Below, one piece after another: positions 36,115 to 47,035 of a stretch of DNA of 64,000 bases (positions within the stretch are counted from its first letter, which is position 1; each line of letters opens with the position of its first letter). The stretch is from Noviherbaspirillum sp. UKPF54. Lineage in GTDB: Bacteria; Pseudomonadota; Gammaproteobacteria; Burkholderiales; Burkholderiaceae_D. The stretch is taken from positions 3,720,001 through 3,784,000 of the forward strand of contig NZ_CP040128.1 of NCBI RefSeq assembly GCF_007874125.1. Reading direction: 5' to 3'. A program made the translations under genes and the position numbers. The notes below the pieces were generated by a model. That model made no database searches and was not told the origin of the DNA. It saw nothing but the letters and a program-made list of their open reading frames with translations.

Positions 36115-36657
36115 AAAGCGCGCCTATCCATTCGGCGCTAAGTACTCAGCACATCTGCTGAGCACGCCGCACTTTTTCGACGCACGCATCGCCGATGGCT
36201 GCCAGGAACTTATCCCTAAAAATTTTTAGGCCATGGCACCTTTCGAAACACCGTGGCCGGCATCCCGGTAGCCGTCTATGAAAGATGCGTATGGAAATGA
36301 TGTAGAGCCCGGTCCGCCAGTACTCCCCCGGTTAACCTGCGAAGCGGAGCCGGCATATTGGCAACATTATTTAACGCCATCTCTGTTCACTCATCCCACG
36401 GATGTCCATAGTTACAGCCGTTCGCAAATCCTTGGTGCGCAGATGAATGCCGCCCAACGTTCAACGCGCGCGGCCAGCCCGGACGCTTCCGCCCGGTGTC
36501 CGAAATCATCGATTTAATGTCCTTTGCAAATATAACAACACGTCGAATCTATCGCTAACATTGGCCGATCAGATCTCGCCGCTATTGCCCTGCGCCCGCG
36601 TTGCGGCCGGGCTTTCATCGCGAGGTCACCCGGACATTTCAGCCAGATAGCCGACGC
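36115..36657. other. No gene recognised (543 bp)
   Basis: A 16-bp palindrome CCTAAAAATTTTTAGG lies at 36215-36230, about 100 bp after the cyclase stop. Otherwise only short frames without family pattern. The promoter for the acyl-CoA dehydrogenase operon must lie here. Confidence 0.4.
36215..36230. promoter_or_regulatory. AT-core palindrome
   Basis: CCTAAAAATTTTTAGG is a perfect 16-bp palindrome. As a hairpin it has no loop, so it is more likely a protein-binding site. Binder unknown. Confidence 0.4.
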
Positions 36658-37791
36658 ATGGACATCGATCACGAAGACTTGAAACACTTGCTCGCCGAGG
36701 TGGGGCGTTTCGCTGCTGAACGCATCGCAGGCGCCACGCAACGGCCGGAGTCCCCGATGCGGCCGGACATGCTGGAACAACTGACGAATGAAGCTATCGA
36801 GCTCGGCATCCTTTCGCTATCGCCGGACGGCGACGGCTTTGGCCTCTGGGAGCATGGCGACGATGCCCACGCGATGGCATTCAATATCGGTACTCTCAGG
36901 CATCTCGGCCGCGCCAACGCCGGCATCGCATTTTCCTGGCACCGCACTGCGCTTGCGCACGAACTCTCGCGGCAGCTGGGGTTCGGGCAGGACGTCGCCC
37001 GCGCGCTTGGAACGGCTTTCGTGCCCACCGGCCATTACGGTCTGGCGCGCACCAGCCTTGCCCGCTGGATCAAAACCCCGCAGCCGCAACCCGATGATCT
37101 GGTGCTGCTTGCGGACTGGTTCGACCGCGACGTCCATGCGATCCCCCTCTGCGCCATGACCTCCTGGCAAAGCCTGCTGTGGCCGGTCTGGCGCAACGGC
37201 ACCGTCGCATGGCAGCTGGCTGAGCGGCGCATGCTCGCGGTGGAATCATGCCGGCCGCAGCATGGCTTCGACGAACTCGCCGCGTTCACGGTGCGGCATG
37301 CCGGCGCCGCCGGGGAGCTGCGGCTGCCCGATGCCGAAACCTCCCGCCGGCTCTATGCGCGCGTTCTGAAGATGGACATGATCGGCTTACTTGCGATCGG
37401 CGCCGGCGCCATTGCGCGCGCCCAGCAGATGGCGTCCAGTTATGCAGCGGTGCGCCGGCAAGGGGGCAAGCTCATCGGCGACCATCCGGCGGTCCAGCAG
37501 TTGCTGAGCGAAATCGAAGTGGCCCGGCAACAGGCCGAATCCATGCTGGCCATGTTCGCATGTCCGATCGACGAAACCGATCTCGGCGTGGTCGCTGCGG
37601 CGCGTGCCGCAGCGCACGACGCGCTATGTCATGCGGCCAATCAGGCCGTGCAGGTGCATGGCGGTATCGGCTACATGCGCGACACCGGCCCGGAGAAAAT
37701 CCTGCGCGACCAGAACATGCTGAAGCTGCAGGCCGGCGGCACACGGGAAGCCTATTCCTTTGTCGCGGGCTGGACGGGAGAACAGGCATGA
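36658..37791 (+). CDS. Acyl-CoA dehydrogenase-like protein, divergent
   Basis: 377 residues. The N-terminal helical domain is followed by a shortened, diverged middle part. The C-terminal helical domain is typical: IGAGAIARAQQMASSYAAVR, then NQAVQVHGGIGYMRDTGPEK and RDQNMLKLQAGGTREAY. The usual catalytic Glu region (IxEGTxxI) is replaced by QAGGTREA, so activity differs or the protein pairs with its neighbour. It overlaps the next gene by ATGA. The partner enzymes downstream suggest a joint pathway. Binding of FAD is likely. Confidence 0.75.
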   Translation: MDIDHEDLKHLLAEVGRFAAERIAGATQRPESPMRPDMLEQLTNEAIELGILSLSPDGDGFGLWEHGDDAHAMAFNIGTLRHLGRANAGIAFSWHRTALAHELSRQLGFGQDVARALGTAFVPTGHYGLARTSLARWIKTPQPQPDDLVLLADWFDRDVHAIPLCAMTSWQSLLWPVWRNGTVAWQLAERRMLAVESCRPQHGFDELAAFTVRHAGAAGELRLPDAETSRRLYARVLKMDMIGLLAIGAGAIARAQQMASSYAAVRRQGGKLIGDHPAVQQLLSEIEVARQQAESMLAMFACPIDETDLGVVAAARAAAHDALCHAANQAVQVHGGIGYMRDTGPEKILRDQNMLKLQAGGTREAYSFVAGWTGEQA

Positions 37792-39170
37792 ACGTCTCGA
37801 ATCATTTGCATGGCTATCTGGCGCCAGATCATCCGCTGTCGCCGCATTGGCAATACCGCGACTTCCCCTTGCTGGCCCGCCTGCTCGCTGACTACCGGCC
37901 TGCCGATTTGTGGGACACGGATTTCGCCAGGCTGCCCCGGCCCCTGGCGCGCGTGCGGCGCAAGGCGCGCGAGTTTGCCGAGCAATTCATGCAGCCGGTG
38001 GCCGCCGAGCTTGACCTCGCCGCGCACCTGCCCGCAGGGGAGTGTCATCCTCTCGCGCACCAGCTGCTCGTTGAAGCCGGGCGGCAGGGATGGCTCAGCT
38101 ATTTCCTGCCGCCGCCGCTGGGCAGCATGGCATGGCGCTCGCTGTCCTATCCGGTGATCTGGCAAGCCTGCATGGTGGTCGAGGAATTCAGCCGCGTGTG
38201 CGGCGGCCTGATGCTTCTGCTGTCGGCCCACCATCTCGGGGCGATGCCGCTGCTGCTATCGGGGAGCGTCGGCACGGTGCTGCGCTTTCTCGCGCCGGTC
38301 TATCGCAGCTGCCAGCGGGGAGACCCGCATCTGATCGCCTTCGCCATTACGGAGCCGGGGGCCGGTTCCGACGCCGAGGAAGGGCACGGCGCAGCCGCCT
38401 ACCGGCCGGGCGTGGTCGCCACGCCAGTCGATGGCGGCTATCTGCTGAACGGGCGCAAATGCTTCATCAGCGGCGGCGACCTTGCCAGGAGCGCGACCGT
38501 GTTTGCCGCGCTCAAGGGGGAGGGCATGGAGTCGTGGACCTGCTTCTATGTCGACTGCGCCGCGCCCGGGTTCAAGGTGGCGCGCACCGAACTGAAGATG
38601 GGAATGCGCGCCTCCGGCGCGGCCGAACTCGAATTCGCCGATGTCTTCGTTCCCGCCGACCGCGTCATCGGCGGTTTGCGCAAGGGATGGGCGATCAATC
38701 GCGCCACGCTGAACGCGTCCCGCATTCCGGTCGCCTCGATGGGCGTCGGCTTCGCCCGCGCCGCGACCGAACTGGCGGCGGATTTCGCCCGACGCTACAC
38801 GCTCGGCGGCAAGCGGCTGATCGACTACCAGGACGTGCAGCTGCAGCTGGCCACGATGGTGGCCGAAACCCGTGCCATGCGCAGCCTGGTATGGCAGGAG
38901 GCGCGCCATGCATGGCAGCCTCGGCAGTTGCATGCGGCGCTGTGCAAGTTCCACGTCACCGACCGCGCCCAGCGCGTGTGCGAAATGGCGATGGACCTGC
39001 TTGCCGACCACGGCGGGCTGCATGAGCAGCGCGTCGAAAGAATCTTCAGGGATGTGCGCCTGACGCGGATTTTCGAGGGCACCAATCAGATCAACCGGCT
39101 TGCCTTGATGGAGGACTGGCAGGGCCAGCTGCTCGCCTCCGGCGACGGCATGCATCACTTGGGAGTATAG
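37788..39170 (+). CDS. Acyl-CoA dehydrogenase
   Basis: 460 residues. The ATG at 37788 overlaps the previous stop; a longer frame to 37248 is a shadow of the preceding gene. Acyl-CoA dehydrogenase features: IAFAITEPGAGSDAE (about residue 180), GRKCFISGGDLA, FYVDCAAPGFKV, YQDVQLQLATMVAETRA and the C-terminal RIFEGTNQINRL with the catalytic-type Glu-Gly-Thr. This is the more complete of the two. The two genes together likely act as one oxidation step, perhaps as a heteromer. Substrate unknown. Confidence 0.88.
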   Translation: MNVSNHLHGYLAPDHPLSPHWQYRDFPLLARLLADYRPADLWDTDFARLPRPLARVRRKAREFAEQFMQPVAAELDLAAHLPAGECHPLAHQLLVEAGRQGWLSYFLPPPLGSMAWRSLSYPVIWQACMVVEEFSRVCGGLMLLLSAHHLGAMPLLLSGSVGTVLRFLAPVYRSCQRGDPHLIAFAITEPGAGSDAEEGHGAAAYRPGVVATPVDGGYLLNGRKCFISGGDLARSATVFAALKGEGMESWTCFYVDCAAPGFKVARTELKMGMRASGAAELEFADVFVPADRVIGGLRKGWAINRATLNASRIPVASMGVGFARAATELAADFARRYTLGGKRLIDYQDVQLQLATMVAETRAMRSLVWQEARHAWQPRQLHAALCKFHVTDRAQRVCEMAMDLLADHGGLHEQRVERIFRDVRLTRIFEGTNQINRLALMEDWQGQLLASGDGMHHLGV

Positions 39171-39172
39171 GA

Positions 39173-39955
39173 ATGAAACCGTGGCAGAACGATCCGTTTT
39201 TCCAGTATCCGCAAACCGCCGTGTCCGCCAGCGAGGGAGAGGTTGACCTGCCGATCCTGTATTTCGACGATTCCAACCTGATGGCGCTGTTCAGAGTGGA
39301 CTACGACAAGGCGCAGGCGATGGTCGCGCCGCACGGCCTGCGCGCGGTGCGTTTCGCCGGCGGCAAGGCGCTTGCCGGCGTCGCCTTCTACGAATACCGG
39401 GAAACCTCGATCGCCGACTATCGCGAAGCTGGCGTCGCGATTGCGGTCGTCCCCGACGGCGCCGCGATGCCGGCCTTGCCGCTGCTGTCCCTGTTCAGCC
39501 ATCCGGATGTCAGCAACGCAGGCTTCTATATCCTCGACCTGCCGGTCACGACAGCGGCCGCCTGCGCGGCAGGCCGCGAGATCTGGGGCTATCCGAAGTT
39601 CATCACGCCGATCGGTTTTTCCTTGCAGGGAAACCGCTTCGAAGGGACCATCACCGATCCCGACTCCGGCGACATCATGGTGAAACTGTCCGGGAATGCC
39701 GGCCTCGGCACGCCGGGGCCCTTGCTGGATTTGATCCTGTATTCGCGGCGCGACGACGCGATGCTGCGCACGCTGGTGAACACCCGCGGCGGCGGAAGAA
39801 TCTGCCTGCCCGGCACGATCCGGCTGGAAGTCGCCGGCAGCCACCCGATGGCGCAGCGCCTCGTCGCGCTCGGCCTGAAGAACGCCAGACCGGCGTGCGT
39901 GCTCCACACCCATGCGCTGCAGCTGCGCCTGAATGCAGGAGCCGTGTTGCCATGA
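39173..39955 (+). CDS. Acetoacetate decarboxylase family protein
   Basis: 260 residues. GREIWGYPKFITPIGFSL holds the Lys that forms a Schiff base in acetoacetate decarboxylase (the Glu-x-x-Gly-x-Pro-Lys pattern). Before it comes VAFYEYRETSIADYREAG, typical of the family. The gene starts 2 bp after the dehydrogenase and overlaps the SDR gene by 4 bp. Relatives act on beta-keto acids or as polyketide-type decarboxylases/hydratases. Substrate unknown. Confidence 0.85.
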   Translation: MKPWQNDPFFQYPQTAVSASEGEVDLPILYFDDSNLMALFRVDYDKAQAMVAPHGLRAVRFAGGKALAGVAFYEYRETSIADYREAGVAIAVVPDGAAMPALPLLSLFSHPDVSNAGFYILDLPVTTAAACAAGREIWGYPKFITPIGFSLQGNRFEGTITDPDSGDIMVKLSGNAGLGTPGPLLDLILYSRRDDAMLRTLVNTRGGGRICLPGTIRLEVAGSHPMAQRLVALGLKNARPACVLHTHALQLRLNAGAVLP

Positions 39956-40758
39956 ACCGGCCGCAGCGCTATGCGGTGGTCACGGGCGCCGCGTCGGGAA
40001 TCGGACTGGCGCTCGTTGCGCTGCTGGTCAAGCGAGGCTGGACCGTCGGCATGTTCGATATCGATCATGTGGCCCTACACGATGCGGTGCGCCGGCTCGG
40101 CAATCAGGCGGTGGCGCTTCCCGCCGACGTGTCCGATCCAGCCGCGGTCCGCTCGGCATTCGGGCACTTCGAGGGGCTCAGTGTGGGCAGGCTCGACCTG
40201 CTGGTCAATTGCGCGGCCCTGCTCTATACCGGGCACTTCGAGGACATGCCACCGCGGCACCTTGCTCATCTGCTGGCCGTCAACAACGTCGGGCTTGCGC
40301 TCTGTTGCCAGGCTGCGCTGCCGCTGCTCAGCCGCAGCGCCGAGCAGCATCGTGCACCCGCCGTGGTCAACCTCTCGTCCGCTTCGGCGGTGTACGGCAT
40401 TCCGAGCATGGCGCTCTACTCGGCCAGCAAGTTCTGGGTGCGCGGTTTCACGGAAGCGCTGGCCGTCGAGTGGGCCAGGCATGGCATTGCGGTGCGCGAC
40501 GTGATGCCGCCCTTTGTGGACACGCCGATGCTGCGTGGCCGAGATGACAATCTTTTTGTGCGGCGTCTGGGCGTGAGTCTGAGCGCGGGCGACGTCGCGC
40601 ATCAGGTCCTCGCCGCAGCGCGGGGCGGGCCGCTGCACCGCCCTGTCTCCTGGCATCTCAAGGCGCTGTTGCTGGCGTCGCATGTCATTCCTGCTGCCGT
40701 TATACGCGCCGCGCTGGCATTTGCGGGCGGCTATCCGCGTGCGAACGCCGGCCGATAG
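39952..40758 (+). CDS. Short-chain dehydrogenase/reductase
   Basis: 268 residues from the ATG at 39952, overlapping the previous stop. NAD(P)-binding TGAASGIG (about 12-19), NNVG, then Ser in NLSSASAVYG and the Tyr-x-x-x-Lys pair in LYSASKFWVRG. The C-terminus is hydrophobic (LKALLLASHVIPAAVIRAAL), suggesting membrane association. It closes the four-gene operon and is convergent with the AraC-type gene. Confidence 0.87.
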   Translation: MNRPQRYAVVTGAASGIGLALVALLVKRGWTVGMFDIDHVALHDAVRRLGNQAVALPADVSDPAAVRSAFGHFEGLSVGRLDLLVNCAALLYTGHFEDMPPRHLAHLLAVNNVGLALCCQAALPLLSRSAEQHRAPAVVNLSSASAVYGIPSMALYSASKFWVRGFTEALAVEWARHGIAVRDVMPPFVDTPMLRGRDDNLFVRRLGVSLSAGDVAHQVLAAARGGPLHRPVSWHLKALLLASHVIPAAVIRAALAFAGGYPRANAGR

Positions 40759-40765
40759 CGCTCGA

Positions 40766-41800
40766 TCAGCGCGGGCCAAGGCGCTCCGCACGCATCATCA
40801 GACGATAGGCGTGCGGCGTCTGCCCGGTCCAGCGCTTAAAGGCATTGATAAAGCAGGTCGATTCGGCATAGCCGAGACGCTCGCCAATCTGTTCGATGGA
40901 CAGGCATGAGGTGGCAAGCAGCTCCCTGGCCATGTTCAGGAGAACCTCGTCGCGCAGTACGATAAAGCTGGTGTTCTCGGACAACAGGCGCCGGCGCAGC
41001 GTACGCGTCGTCATGCAGAGCTGATCGGCCAGAGTATCCATATCGGGCATGCGCGGAGCGCTTGCGGCAAGGCGCTCGCGCACCTGAGCGACAATTCCTG
41101 CCTGGGCCGACCGCTCGCCGATCAGCCGGCGGCATTGCTCTTCTGCGGCACGTTGCGCCAGCTCGTTAGCTTGTGGCAAGGGAAGCTGCAGCAGGCGGCC
41201 ATCGAATACCGCCAAATTAGCCGGCGCGGCGAACAACGGGGACACACCGAACACCGCCTTGTATTCCGGCGCTTGCGCCGGCCTGTCGAAACTGAAGGCG
41301 AGGCGCTGTAATGGCGCTTGCTGGGCAAACAGGTCGCGCTGGATGGTGATGAGCGCGCACGCATCCCTCTCGACGATAAACCGGCGCAATTCCTTAGGAA
41401 TCCCCGCATCGTCCAGCACGATCTGCGTCTCGCCGTCCCGGTCCGCCACCTGAAAGCGGGTGAAGGCGAACGTCAGGCCGAAATACCGCATCGTGACGTC
41501 CAGCGCGCTGCGCATGGTAGGACTGCTGATCATGGCCAGGCCGAGCGTGCCGAAGGCTGTGAAGTGGTAACGGCGGCCGGCTTCCAGCCCCAGAGACGGG
41601 CACTCGCCAAGGTATTCCACCAGATTGCGGATCAGGCGAAGTTCCTGATTGGCCGTCACCAGCGCAGCCGGATCGGCCAGACTTTTCTCGGGAACGCCCG
41701 TCCCCGCCAGGCACGCGCCCAGCGACATGCCGTGGTCCGCCGCCAACTCTGCCAACACCCGCATGCTCGTCACGCTGCGCATGAGCTCTCTGCCTGGCAT
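40766..41800 (-). CDS. AraC-family regulator
   Basis: 344 residues. The N-terminal 210 residues resemble the Arabinose_bd/OruR-type ligand domain (LGLEAGRRYHFTAFGTLGLA). The C-terminal AraC domain has two helix-turn-helix units, with LADQLCMTTRTLRRRLLSE and IGERLGYAESTCFINAFKRW. CAGGAGGAGACACG lies before the start. It is convergent with the acyl-CoA dehydrogenase operon and divergent from paoABC, so either could be its target. Confidence 0.88.
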   Translation of the reverse strand: MPGRELMRSVTSMRVLAELAADHGMSLGACLAGTGVPEKSLADPAALVTANQELRLIRNLVEYLGECPSLGLEAGRRYHFTAFGTLGLAMISSPTMRSALDVTMRYFGLTFAFTRFQVADRDGETQIVLDDAGIPKELRRFIVERDACALITIQRDLFAQQAPLQRLAFSFDRPAQAPEYKAVFGVSPLFAAPANLAVFDGRLLQLPLPQANELAQRAAEEQCRRLIGERSAQAGIVAQVRERLAASAPRMPDMDTLADQLCMTTRTLRRRLLSENTSFIVLRDEVLLNMARELLATSCLSIEQIGERLGYAESTCFINAFKRWTGQTPHAYRLMMRAERLGPR

Positions 41801-42124
41801 CGTGTCTCCTCCTGGCGTAGTTATGTTTTTTCTGATTTATGGAAATATCGCAGATTGCCAATAGCACTGCTTAATTCACCGTGTATTTCATAATTCGGGT
41901 TTTATTGCCATTAATTTTAATAACGTTCGTTCAATTAGCCAGGTACTGCGTTTCAATATTTCCAGACTATCGGCTGCTTTTGGGGCATCTGATCGCCCAT
42001 CAACAATCTGCAGCCGATCATTCGGTACGTCCGGCACGAGATTCCGAACATTTGCCCCCTCTCCGGATTTTTTCCGCATGCCGTGAATCGAATGCCAAGT
42101 CTTGCAGCTCACGGGGAAAAAGAC
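41801..42124. other. Regulatory region between araC-type gene and paoA (324 bp)
   Basis: Clearly AT-rich (about 41,820-41,960) in a GC-rich neighbourhood. It should hold the divergent promoters for the AraC-type gene and paoABC. No single operator stands out. Confidence 0.5.
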
Positions 42125-42831
<707 letters not shown>

Positions 42832-42835
<4 letters not shown>

Positions 42836-43818
42836 ACCCGGCGGCGTACCGGCGCGCCGCCAGCGTCGAGGAGGCGCTGCGCCTGGCGCAGGAACCGGGC
42901 GCGGCATTCATCGGCGGCGGCACCAACCTGCTCGACCTGATGAAGGGCGGCGTCGCCGCGCCGCATACGCTGATCGACGTGAGCCGCCTGCCGCTGGCCG
43001 CGATCACCGAACTGCCGGACGGCAGCGTGCGCATCGGCGCCATGGCGCGCAATACCGACGTCGCCAACCATGCGCTGATCCGCATCCGCTACCCCCTGCT
43101 GTCGCAAGCCCTGCTCGCGGGCGCGTCACCGCAGCTGCGCAACATGGCCACGGTCGGCGGCAATCTCCTGCAACGCACGCGCTGCTATTACTTCTACGAC
43201 ACCGGATTCGACCGCTGCAACAAGCGCCTTCCCGGTTCCGGCTGCGCCGCGCGCGACGGCTACAACCGGATTCACGCGGTGCTCGGCGCCAGCGACGCCT
43301 GCATCGCCACCAATCCCTCGGACATGAGCGTGGCGCTGGCCGCCCTGCGCGCGGTGGTTCGCGTGCGCGGCGCGGGCGGCGAACGCACGATCGCGATCGG
43401 CGACTTCCACCGGCTGCCGGGCGACGCGCCAGAGCGCGACACCACCCTGAACCAGGGCGAGCTGATTACGGCCGTCGATCTGCCGCGCTCGCCGTTTGCC
43501 GAACATGCGCACTACCTCAAGATACGCGACCGCGCGAGCTATGCGTTCGCGCTGGTGTCGGTGGCGGCGGCGCTCGACCTGCGCGACGGCGTGGTGCGCG
43601 AAGCGGCGCTCGCGCTGGGCGGCGTGGCGCACAAGCCGTGGCGCACGGCGCAGGCCGAAGCCGCCCTGGCCGGCCGCACCCTTGACGCGCAATCGATGCA
43701 GGCCGCCGCGGCCGCGCTGCTGCAGGGCGCACGCCCGTATCAGCACAATGGCTTCAAGGTGGACCTGGCGCGGCGCGCCGTCATCCGTGCACTGAGCACG
43801 GCGGGAGGACTGGCATGA
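42832..43818 (+). CDS. paoB: Periplasmic aldehyde oxidoreductase, FAD subunit
   Basis: 328 residues from the ATG at 42832; a longer frame to 42757 is a shadow. FAD-binding [16 protein letters not shown], and [20 protein letters not shown] with a Cys-rich insert ([20 protein letters not shown], then C) that in PaoB holds an extra [4Fe-4S] cluster. Family C-terminal part has [18 protein letters not shown]. Overlaps both neighbours by 4 bp. It has no signal of its own, consistent with hitchhiker export with PaoA. Confidence 0.92.
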
Positions 43819-46022
43819 AAAACATCGGCGCTCCCCTCGACCGCATCGACGGCCCGCTGAAAGTGTGCGGCGCGGCGCGCTACAGCGCCGAATTCGCCCT
43901 GCCGCGCATGGCGCACGCGGTGCTGGTGCAGAGCACGATCCCGAACGGCCGCATTACGCGCATCGAGGGCGCGGCGGCCGAGCACGTGCCCGGCGTCATT
44001 GCCGTGCTCACCCACAAGAATGCGATGAAGCTGCCGCAGGGCGGTCGTGCGGCCGTGCAGCCGCCGCACGGGCGCGTGCTGTCGCTGCTGCAGGACGACA
44101 AGGTGCATTACACCGGCCAGCCGGTAGCCGTGGTGGTGGCCGAGTCGCCGGAGCAGGCGCAACAGGCGGCAGCCATGCTGCGCATCGATTACGCGCGCGT
44201 GCCGGCGGCGCTCGATTTCGCCGCCGCCAGGCCGCAGGCCTATTCGCCCGGCAAGGTGCTGGACATGGCGGCCGATTCGCGGCGCGGTGACGTGGCGGCG
44301 GGTCTGGCGCAGGCGTCGCATCGCAAGACGCTGGTCTACACCACGCCGATGGAGCATCACAACCCGATGGAGCCGCACGCCACGCTCGCCGCCTGGGAAG
44401 GCAACCGGCTGACACTGCACGACTCCACCCAATACGTGGCCGGCGTGCAAAAGACGATCGCCAAGACCTTCGGCATCCCGGCCGATCAGGTGCGCGTCAT
44501 TTGCCCCTATACCGGAGGCGGCTTCGGCGGCAAGGGCTCGGCCTGGTCGCATGTGGCGCTGGCGGCGATGGCCGCGCGCCATACCGCGCGGCCAGTGCGG
44601 CTGGTGCTGCAGCGCCCGCAACTGTTCGGCCCGGTGGGCGGCCGCCCGCACACCGAGCAGACGATCGCGCTCGGCTGCGAAGGCGGCGGCAAGCTCACGG
44701 CGATAGAGCACCGCGTCATCTCCAGCACCTCGATGATCGAGGACTGGACAGAATCGTCCGCGATGGTCACGCGCATGCTCTATGCCTGTCCGAACGTCGC
44801 AACCTCGCACCGGCTGGTCAAGCTGAACGTCGGCACGCCGACCTTCCAGCGCGCGCCGGGCGAGGCGACCGGCAGCTTTGCGCTGGAAAGCGCGCTCGAC
44901 GAACTCGCGTATGAAGCCGGCATCGATCCGCTCGAACTGCGCCTGGCCAATTACGCCGAGCGCGATTCCGACCGCGACCTGCCGTTTTCGAGCAAGGCGC
45001 TGCGCGAGTGTTATCGCGCCGGCGCCGCGCGCTTCGGCTGGGCCAAGCGCAATCCGCAGCCGCGCTCGATGCAGCAGGGCCGCTGGCTGGTCGGCATGGG
45101 CATGGCAAGCGCCACCCGTCCCGCCAAGCGCAGCCCGGCGGCGGCGCGCGTGCGCCTTCTGTCCGACGGGCAGGCGGTGGTGCAGTCGAGCACGGAAGAC
45201 CTGGGCACCGGCACGTACACGGTCATGACGCAGGTGGCTGCGGACGCGCTGGGTTATCCGATCGAGCGCGTGCGCTTCGAGCTGGGCGACACCAGCATGC
45301 CGGAAGCGCCGATCTCGGCGGGATCGATGACAGTGGAAAGCGTCGGCTCAGCGGTGCATGCAGCGTGCCTGAATGCGCGGCAGCGGCTGGTCGAACTGGC
45401 GGCGGCCGACCCGCACTCGCCGCTGTCGGGCGCGGCGAGCGCCGACATCGTGCTCGACAACGGCTGGCTGCAGCTGGCATCGGATAAGCGCCGGCGCGAG
45501 CCCGCCGCCGCCGTCATCGCACGCAACGGTGCGCGCGCCATCGAAGCGCAGGGCGACAGCAAGCCCGGCGGCGAAACGCAGCAATATTCGATGCATTCGT
45601 TCGGCGCGGTATTCACCGAAGTGCACGTCGACCGCGATCTGGGCACCATCCGCGTGCCGCGCGTGGTCGGCGCCTATGGCGTGGGCAACCTGATGAATGC
45701 CAAGACCGCGCACAGCCAGCTCATGGGCGGCATCGTGTGGGGCATCAGCATGGCGCTGTTCGAGGATTCCGTGCTGGACCGGCGCTACGGGCGCTTCGTC
45801 AACGCCAACCTGGCGGAATACCACGTTCCGGTGAACGCCGACATCGGCGACATCGAGATCATCGTGGTGCCGGAGCAGGATACGCAGGTCAATGCGCTCG
45901 GCGCCAAGGGCATCGGCGAAGTATCGACCACGGGCGTCGCCGGCGCCATCGCCAACGCGGTGTACCACGCCACCGGGCGGCGCATCCGCAATTTGCCGAT
46001 CACGCTAGACAAACTGATTTGA
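43815..46022 (+). CDS. paoC: Periplasmic aldehyde oxidoreductase, molybdenum subunit
   Basis: 735 residues, the same as E. coli PaoC. Motifs for the molybdopterin cytosine dinucleotide fold: [49 protein letters not shown], a Gln/Ser-rich segment, then the active-site Glu near the C-terminus in [20 protein letters not shown]. Oxidises aromatic and other aldehydes to acids. The chaperone gene (paoD/mocA) that inserts the cofactor is not visible downstream, where a convergent gene follows. Confidence 0.92.
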   Translation: MKNIGAPLDRIDGPLKVCGAARYSAEFALPRMAHAVLVQSTIPNGRITRIEGAAAEHVPGVIAVLTHKNAMKLPQGGRAAVQPPHGRVLSLLQDDKVHYTGQPVAVVVAESPEQAQQAAAMLRIDYARVPAALDFAAARPQAYSPGKVLDMAADSRRGDVAAGLAQASHRKTLVYTTPMEHHNPMEPHATLAAWEGNRLTLHDSTQYVAGVQKTIAKTFGIPADQVRVICPYTGGGFGGKGSAWSHVALAAMAARHTARPVRLVLQRPQLFGPVGGRPHTEQTIALGCEGGGKLTAIEHRVISSTSMIEDWTESSAMVTRMLYACPNVATSHRLVKLNVGTPTFQRAPGEATGSFALESALDELAYEAGIDPLELRLANYAERDSDRDLPFSSKALRECYRAGAARFGWAKRNPQPRSMQQGRWLVGMGMASATRPAKRSPAAARVRLLSDGQAVVQSSTEDLGTGTYTVMTQVAADALGYPIERVRFELGDTSMPEAPISAGSMTVESVGSAVHAACLNARQRLVELAAADPHSPLSGAASADIVLDNGWLQLASDKRRREPAAAVIARNGARAIEAQGDSKPGGETQQYSMHSFGAVFTEVHVDRDLGTIRVPRVVGAYGVGNLMNAKTAHSQLMGGIVWGISMALFEDSVLDRRYGRFVNANLAEYHVPVNADIGDIEIIVVPEQDTQVNALGAKGIGEVSTTGVAGAIANAVYHATGRRIRNLPITLDKLI

Positions 46023-46059
46023 ACGGCCTTCCGGCGCGCAGGGACGGGGATGAGGGCAA

Positions 46060-46917
46060 TTAATCCTCGCCGGCGGCCAGCCGCACCTTGTACTGTCCGG
46101 TCTTTTCGTCGCGGATAATCTGCAGCAAGCCGTGCTTTTGCGCGTCTTCCATCAGTTCCTTGAACGAGCGGTAGCCGTAAGCCGATTCGGAAAATCCGGG
46201 ACGCCGGCGCTTCATGGTCTGCTTGACCATCGAGCCCCAGATCTTCTCGTCCTCGCCGCGTTCGGCGATCAATGCCTCGACCGTTTCGACGGCGAAGTCG
46301 AGCGCGTCCTGGCGGCGGTCCTCGTCGGTTTTTTCCTCGCTCTTTTCCTCGCTCTTCTGGGCCGGCGCCTTGGCGCCCGCGCTGGCGGCGGCCTTCTTGG
46401 CCGGCGCCTTCTTTTCGGCCGGCTTGCGCTTGGGTTTCTGCTCGCGCACCAGGTCGTCGTAGAAAATGAATTCGTCGCAGTTGGCGGCCAACAGGTCGGA
46501 GGTGGAATCCTTGACGCCGATGCCGATCACGTACTTGTTGTTCTCGCGCAGCTTGGACACCAGCGGCGAGAAGTCGGAGTCGCCGCTGATGATGACGAAG
46601 CAGTCGACATGCGACTTGGTGTAGCACAGGTCGAGCGCGTCGACGACCATGCGGATGTCGGCCGAGTTCTTGCCCGACTGGCGCAGGTGCGGGATCTCGA
46701 TCAGTTCGAACGCCGCTTCGTGCATCGGCGCCTTGAAATCCTTGTAGCGGTCCCAGTCGCAATAGGCTTTCTTGACCACGATGCTGCCCTTGAGCAGCAG
46801 GCGCTCGAGCACGCGGCGGATGTCGAAATGCGCGAACCTGGCGTCGCGCACGCCCAATGCGATGTTCTCGAAGTCGCAGAACAGCGCCATGCTGGTGATC
46901 TCGAATTGTGCCGCCAT
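46060..46917 (-). CDS. NYN-domain RNase-like protein with LOTUS/OST-HTH domain
   Basis: 285 residues. Acidic PIN-like centres: FCDFENIALG (Asp near 15), GKNSADIRMVVDALD and IISGDSDFSPLV. That is the NYN pattern. A Lys/Ala-rich linker (about residues 160-200) precedes a C-terminal OST-HTH/LOTUS domain (MKRRRPGFSESAYGYRSFKE). Likely an RNA-cleaving or RNA-binding protein. Target unknown. Convergent with paoC. Confidence 0.88.
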   Translation of the reverse strand: MAAQFEITSMALFCDFENIALGVRDARFAHFDIRRVLERLLLKGSIVVKKAYCDWDRYKDFKAPMHEAAFELIEIPHLRQSGKNSADIRMVVDALDLCYTKSHVDCFVIISGDSDFSPLVSKLRENNKYVIGIGVKDSTSDLLAANCDEFIFYDDLVREQKPKRKPAEKKAPAKKAAASAGAKAPAQKSEEKSEEKTDEDRRQDALDFAVETVEALIAERGEDEKIWGSMVKQTMKRRRPGFSESAYGYRSFKELMEDAQKHGLLQIIRDEKTGQYKVRLAAGED

Positions 46918-47035
46918 CGGTTACTCCTTCTTTCTTTTTGAGGCGCGCGGGAAACTGCCGCGCCGCGGGTGTCGATGGTTGGCAAGGGTACACTGTTTCG
47001 CCGGCGCTGGCGCCCCCTGAGCGGGCATCCGGTTT

